A DNA stretch of 64,000 bases from JAVBSX01 sp051660685 (GTDB taxonomy: Bacteria; Planctomycetota; Planctomycetia; Pirellulales; Thermoguttaceae): contig JBOFQB010000066.1 in assembly GCA_051660685.1 (NCBI GenBank), positions 1 to 64,000 of the forward strand. Direction: 5' to 3'. Within the stretch, counting starts at the first letter, position 1. Every line of letters starts with the position of its first letter. The position numbers and the translations under genes are program-made. Below are positions 60,556 to 64,000 of the stretch, piece by piece. Below the pieces are notes generated by a model. The model searched no databases and was not told the origin of the DNA. It worked only from the letters and a program-made list of their open reading frames with translations.

Positions 60556-62607
60556 TCATTCAGACTCTGTTTGTCCCGATTTTGGTTGTTCGGATTTTGG
60601 TTGCTCCAAACGCCGAACAGCCTGTTTGGCTCCAAAATGGTCTAAAGAGGCTGCTTGTTCATACCATTGTCGAGCTTCATCGACGTTTTGTTCGATTCCA
60701 TCCCCTGTTTCAAGACAACGAGCATAAAGGAAAATCGCTTCTGTATAACCCAGATGTGCGGCTCTTTCATACCAGTTGACTTTTTCGGCGGGATTCTGAC
60801 TATAACGGGAACCCATTAAAGTTTGGGCAACCGGTTCTCCCAATCGGGCTGCTCTCTCGATCCAGAAACGGGCTTTTTCTGGTTCCATTTTTATGGAAGG
60901 TGCCCCGAACATGTAGTAATTACCAAGTTGGGTCATTGAAGGAACACAACCACCTAATGCTGATTTCAAAAGACATTGAAAGGCTTTGAAATCATTGGCG
61001 TCGATTCCAACACCATTTTTATAGCAAAGACCGATCAAAAATTCCCCGGCCGGGAGTTCGGCGTCTGCACCTTTGACCCAATCATCCAGTCGGGTTGCAA
61101 TTCCCTGTTTGAGGAGTTGAACATCAACGGTCAAACCAGAAACACTCGGAAAACCGGAAAGGTAAACCAATCGGGCATCTCCGGCGATCTGGTCAATCAT
61201 CTCCTCAGAAAGAGGAATCTGTTTGGGGGTCCGTCTGTTCTCGGTTGTTTCTTCTGTTGCAACGGGGAGACCTTTACCAAAAGGGGTATATTCCACATTG
61301 GATACCGTCATCATTTTCTGTCGATGTTCGGGAGTAAAATCGACGCCAAGAAACTCTTTGACCGTTTCGGCAATTGAGGTGTCTGGTGTTTCTTCGGGTG
61401 TTTGTTGGACCGATTGTGTTCGGCGGGACCCTATTTCCACTTCGCTCGTATTTTTCCAGAAATAATTGGACTTTGTTTGTGTCGCCCAAGATTTCAATGT
61501 TGTTCCTCGCAACGGTTCCCGACCAAATCCCAATTCGATGATAACACAATTGATACCGTCCAATCGTTGAGCAAGGTCGGACCATTGTGCTGCACTGACG
61601 GAAGAAACATCAAGGGTTTCGCAGACGAAAAACAGGACATGAGGTTGCGCTTTGAGTGCTTTGGAGAGTGCTTGTTCGGGATTCGCCTGACCATCTGGAA
61701 TATAATCCTTGACAAATTGTTCGACGATTTCCCGATTTTGAAGGTTCCCTTGCAAAAAGGTAATATTTCCGGTTGTGTGAGACGCGGTCATCATCCCATT
61801 GTTGAAAAAGGCAACTTCAAACTGGTCGGTTTCCGTCAACATTTTCAAGCTCTGCAACAGTTCCCGCTTGAGAAGGTTCATTGGAGAAGGAGCGGGACCT
61901 TCATTCATCCGATTTGAACCGTCGATCAGAAAGAGAAATTTGTTCCCTGAACCGGACTGTCCAAACAAACGAACCGTTGTACCTCCTGCCCGTTTGGTTG
62001 ATTCGGGTTGTTGAGCGATTTCCTTTTCATACTGTTGATCGGCAATCACTTCCCGACCGACATTTTCGCTAAGATAGGGAACGAAATAGAGGGGGATGAG
62101 AAGAGCGGCGAGCGCGACAACAAAGAGGATTGAAAATAGGGGAAGATTGGCGCGGAACAGAGCAAAAAAACCTTTGGAGGACGGAACATGATGCTCTAAG
62201 CGATGTTCCTGAACATCGGGGGTCAACGCTTGTGTTCCGTCAAACTCAAACGAACCTGTCTGTCCTCGTTGAACTGTCGTTCGTTCTGTCAATTGACCGG
62301 GCGGAATCAACCCAAATCGGGTTCCCTGTTCCTCATAATCAGCAGCAGAAGGTTTTTGCGCAGAATGTGCCGAAGAAGATGTTTGCGCCGACGAGCTTTT
62401 CGGGACTGAAGACGAATAATAGGGGGTCTTGGAAACCTGAGTGATGTTTTTGTGTTTCGCAACATGAGGGGGGATGATCCCAAATCGGGTCTGCTCCCCC
62501 GCCTGTTCCCCCTCTTCAAAAGCATGAAATGAACCTCGATGTTCAGCATTGGACGCCAAATCATCCTCTCCCCCTGCTCGTTGATTCCTGTCTCGGTCTT
62601 GACTCAT
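60556..62607 (-). CDS. Membrane-anchored vWA-like protein with Sel1 repeats
   Basis: A 683-residue protein. The cytoplasmic N-terminus (1-150) is low complexity and contains the motif TRFG[IL]IPP twice (40-47 and 96-103). A single membrane helix lies at about 155-178. A von Willebrand A-like domain follows: 'FLFLIDGSNRMNEG' stands where DxSxS would be, so the MIDAS is incomplete (DGSNR). The C-terminus has Sel1/TPR repeats: 'ARFWIERAARLGEPVAQTLMGSRYSQNPAEKVNWYERAAHLGYTEAIFLYARCLETGDG'-type units, read in several segments. It could be a stress- or assembly-related scaffold. The ATG has no Shine-Dalgarno site. Confidence 0.8.
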   Translation of the reverse strand: MSQDRDRNQRAGGEDDLASNAEHRGSFHAFEEGEQAGEQTRFGIIPPHVAKHKNITQVSKTPYYSSSVPKSSSAQTSSSAHSAQKPSAADYEEQGTRFGLIPPGQLTERTTVQRGQTGSFEFDGTQALTPDVQEHRLEHHVPSSKGFFALFRANLPLFSILFVVALAALLIPLYFVPYLSENVGREVIADQQYEKEIAQQPESTKRAGGTTVRLFGQSGSGNKFLFLIDGSNRMNEGPAPSPMNLLKRELLQSLKMLTETDQFEVAFFNNGMMTASHTTGNITFLQGNLQNREIVEQFVKDYIPDGQANPEQALSKALKAQPHVLFFVCETLDVSSVSAAQWSDLAQRLDGINCVIIELGFGREPLRGTTLKSWATQTKSNYFWKNTSEVEIGSRRTQSVQQTPEETPDTSIAETVKEFLGVDFTPEHRQKMMTVSNVEYTPFGKGLPVATEETTENRRTPKQIPLSEEMIDQIAGDARLVYLSGFPSVSGLTVDVQLLKQGIATRLDDWVKGADAELPAGEFLIGLCYKNGVGIDANDFKAFQCLLKSALGGCVPSMTQLGNYYMFGAPSIKMEPEKARFWIERAARLGEPVAQTLMGSRYSQNPAEKVNWYERAAHLGYTEAIFLYARCLETGDGIEQNVDEARQWYEQAASLDHFGAKQAVRRLEQPKSEQPKSGQTESE

Positions 62608-62859
62608 TGCTGCTTTACACGAAAAAAGTTATACTCGGGACGGTTTGAAATTTCCGAAACTGAACATGTTGAGTCTCCTAACGCAAGTCGCTTGTGAAGA
62701 GGGGAAGTATTCACACCTCGACAACGGTCGCGGTCCATACCGATTCTGACACTTCGATTGAAGGACGGATTGTCTCTTCAAAACCTCTTCCAAATGCCGG
62801 GCCTCTTTTCTCCCTTCTTCTTTCACCTTGACGGATTGTACCCCATTTGACAGGACAGG

Positions 62860-64000
62860 TTAATCAAACCGTTTGGGACGAAACCCTGTCTTTGGCGGAC
62901 GATTGGACCCCGTTCCCGGACCATTTGGGCGACGTTCTCCCCGATCTGGTCGGTCCCCTCTTGTGTCCCGGTTATTTGCGTTGTTGGACCGATCCCGCCA
63001 ATTTGGACTTGCTCCCCGATCAGTTCGGTCTCCTCTTGTATCCCGGTTATTTCCGTCGTTGGGCCGATCCCGCCAATTCGGACGTGCTCCTCGATCTGGT
63101 CGGTCCCCTCTTGTATCCCGGTTATTTCCGTCGTTGGACCGATCCCGCCAATTCGGACTTGCTCCTCGATCAGTTCGGTCTCCTCTTGTATCCCGGTTAT
63201 TTCCGTCGTTGGGCCGATCTCGCCAATTCGGACGATCTCCCCGATCAGGTCGGTCTCCTCTTGTATCCCGGTTATTCCCGTCGTTGGACCGATCCCGCCA
63301 ATTCGGACGTGCTCCCTGATCTGGTCGGTCCCCTCTTGTATCCCGGTTATTTGCGTCGTTGGACCGATCTCGCCAATTCGGACGTGCTCCCCGATCAGGT
63401 CGGTCTCCTCTTGTATCCCGGTTATTTCCGTCGTTGGACCGATCTCGCCAATTCGGACTTGCTCCCCGATCTGGTCGGTCCCCTCTTGTATCCCGATTAC
63501 TTCCGTCGTTGGGCCGATCTCGCCAATTGGGACGCGCTCCCCGATCTGGTCGGTCCCCTCTTGTATCCCGATTACTTCCGTCGTTGGGCCGATCTCGCCA
63601 ATTCGGACTCGCTCCCCGATCATTCCGGTCCCCTCTTGTACCCCGGTTATTTCCGTCGTTGGACCGATCTCGCCAATTCGGACTCGCTCCCCGATCAGGT
63701 CGGTCTCCTCTTGTATCCCGGTTATTTCCGTCGTTGGACCGATCTCGCCAAGTTGGACGATCACCCCGGTCAGTTCGGTCCCCTCTTGTATCCCGGTTAC
63801 TTCCGTCGTTGGACCGATCCCGCCAATTCGGACGCGCTCCCCGATCTGGTCGGTCTCCTCTTGTATCCCGGTTATTTCCGTCGTTGGACCGATCCCGCCA
63901 ATTCGCACTCGCTCCCCGATCAGTTCGGTCTCCTCTTGTATCCCGATTATTTCCGTCGTTGGGCCGATCTCGCCAATTCGGACGTTCTCCCCGATCTGGT
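62860..64000 (-). CDS. 3' part of a gene for an Arg/Asp/Asn-rich 24-residue tandem-repeat protein (5' end outside window)
   Basis: The minus-strand frame with codon starts at positions divisible by 3 is open from the window edge to a TAA at 62860-62862. About 15 copies of a 24-residue unit (NWRDRSNDGNNRDT, then RGDRPDRGARP) are followed by a non-repeat tail ending 'TGFRPKRFD'. A different frame with a start at 63908 is also open, but base changes between copies are mostly silent in the frame given here (Arg CGA/CGG, Gly GGA/GGG, Asn AAT/AAC) and change residues in the other (Glu/Gly, Ile/Thr). The protein is strongly hydrophilic, likely disordered, and could bind RNA or act outside the cell; function unknown. 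The 252-base gap to the next gene holds no recognised feature. Confidence 0.75.
   Translation of the reverse strand, partial: PDRGERPNWRDRPNDGNNRDTRGDRTDRGASANWRDRSNDGNNRDTRGDRPDRGARPNWRDRSNDGSNRDTRGDRTDRGDRPTWRDRSNDGNNRDTRGDRPDRGASPNWRDRSNDGNNRGTRGDRNDRGASPNWRDRPNDGSNRDTRGDRPDRGARPNWRDRPNDGSNRDTRGDRPDRGASPNWRDRSNDGNNRDTRGDRPDRGARPNWRDRSNDANNRDTRGDRPDQGARPNWRDRSNDGNNRDTRGDRPDRGDRPNWRDRPNDGNNRDTRGDRTDRGASPNWRDRSNDGNNRDTRGDRPDRGARPNWRDRPNDGNNRDTRGDRTDRGASPNWRDRSNNANNRDTRGDRPDRGERRPNGPGTGSNRPPKTGFRPKRFD
62895..64000. repeat. 72-bp coding tandem repeat array
   Basis: Direct 72-base repeats, about 15 copies with no indels, run to the end of the window. Each contains plus-strand CGTCGTTGG and CCGATC..GCCAATT. 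The period of exactly 24 codons and lack of indels indicate selection for an open frame. Confidence 0.95.

Noticed and set aside
62873..63319. Plus-strand open frame rich in SPLVSRLF repeats
   Set aside because: It is an antisense shadow of the same 72-bp repeat with no ribosome binding site.
62823..63908. Open frame encoding RIGEIGPTTEITGIQE-type repeats
   Set aside because: Copy-to-copy changes are mostly silent in the other minus-strand frame and amino-acid-changing in this one, and this frame's start codon lies inside the repeat.
62895..64000. CRISPR array
   Set aside because: The whole 72-bp unit repeats with scattered base changes; there are no unique spacers, and the period is a multiple of three with open coding frames.

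Overview
The window looks like a chromosomal segment of a Planctomycetota bacterium (Pirellulales-like, moderate GC). This is inferred from family content, not from a database search: Tat-exported Gfo/Idh/MocA oxidoreductases, a secreted DUF1080 protein, a LamG/beta-propeller protein with two CxxCH haem motifs (HzsA-like), a free-standing RNA polymerase alpha-CTD protein, a DUF3592 protein, a CHAT-like protein and several large secreted proteins. Shine-Dalgarno motifs are present at some genes and absent at many. No tRNA, rRNA, CRISPR array, prophage or complete insertion sequence was recognised.

Layout. 1-3.4 kb: tail of a probable radical SAM gene, then hpf-ptsN-ptsH-ptsI, a regulatory-type PTS with no sugar permease in view. 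3.5-12 kb (minus strand): Rpn-type nuclease, an unknown protein, DUF1080 protein, S41 protease, trkA with a small membrane protein. 12-20 kb (minus): Gfo/Idh/MocA, TlpA-like thioredoxin, pyrF, uvrB, DUF3592 and alpha-CTD proteins. 20-26 kb (plus): two TolC-family outer-membrane proteins and a WYL regulator. 26-32.7 kb (minus): GH43-like protein, lemA, HD phosphohydrolase, an enlarged mnmE, a second Gfo/Idh/MocA. 33-51 kb (plus): PhzF, GRP-type sugar transporter, 3-hydroxyacyl-CoA dehydrogenase, CHAT-like protein, 2-hydroxyacid dehydrogenase, gyrB, a glycine/aspartate-repeat protein, an unknown exported protein, an unknown gene pair with a tail anchor, and a glycerol-1-phosphate dehydrogenase homologue. 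52-64 kb: ribokinase, HzsA-like protein, lipoprotein, glgB, a vWA/Sel1 membrane protein and the 3' part of a gene with a 72-bp tandem repeat.

Metabolic theme. Glycan and sugar use is well represented (GH43, DUF1080, two Gfo/Idh/MocA proteins, GRP transporter, ribokinase, glgB). A PTS phosphorelay without permease suggests regulation rather than sugar uptake.

The most unusual signal is not a protein. The gaps are packed with at least five families of palindromic repeats. Family A has G-rich TAGGG arms (C-rich on the other side) and abuts gene 3' ends, supplying the stop codon of at least four genes. Family B is a nested palindrome with GTTTAGCCG outer arms and two different inner hairpins, and one copy sits inside a family A element. 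The other families are a CCCGTCGGG/GTTATGGT cluster, a CACGAAA palindrome and a GGGCATCTTGCCC palindrome. The terminal 72-bp tandem repeat codes, on frame evidence, for an Arg/Asp/Asn-rich 24-residue repeat protein that is not in the frame of the longest ATG-initiated ORF.
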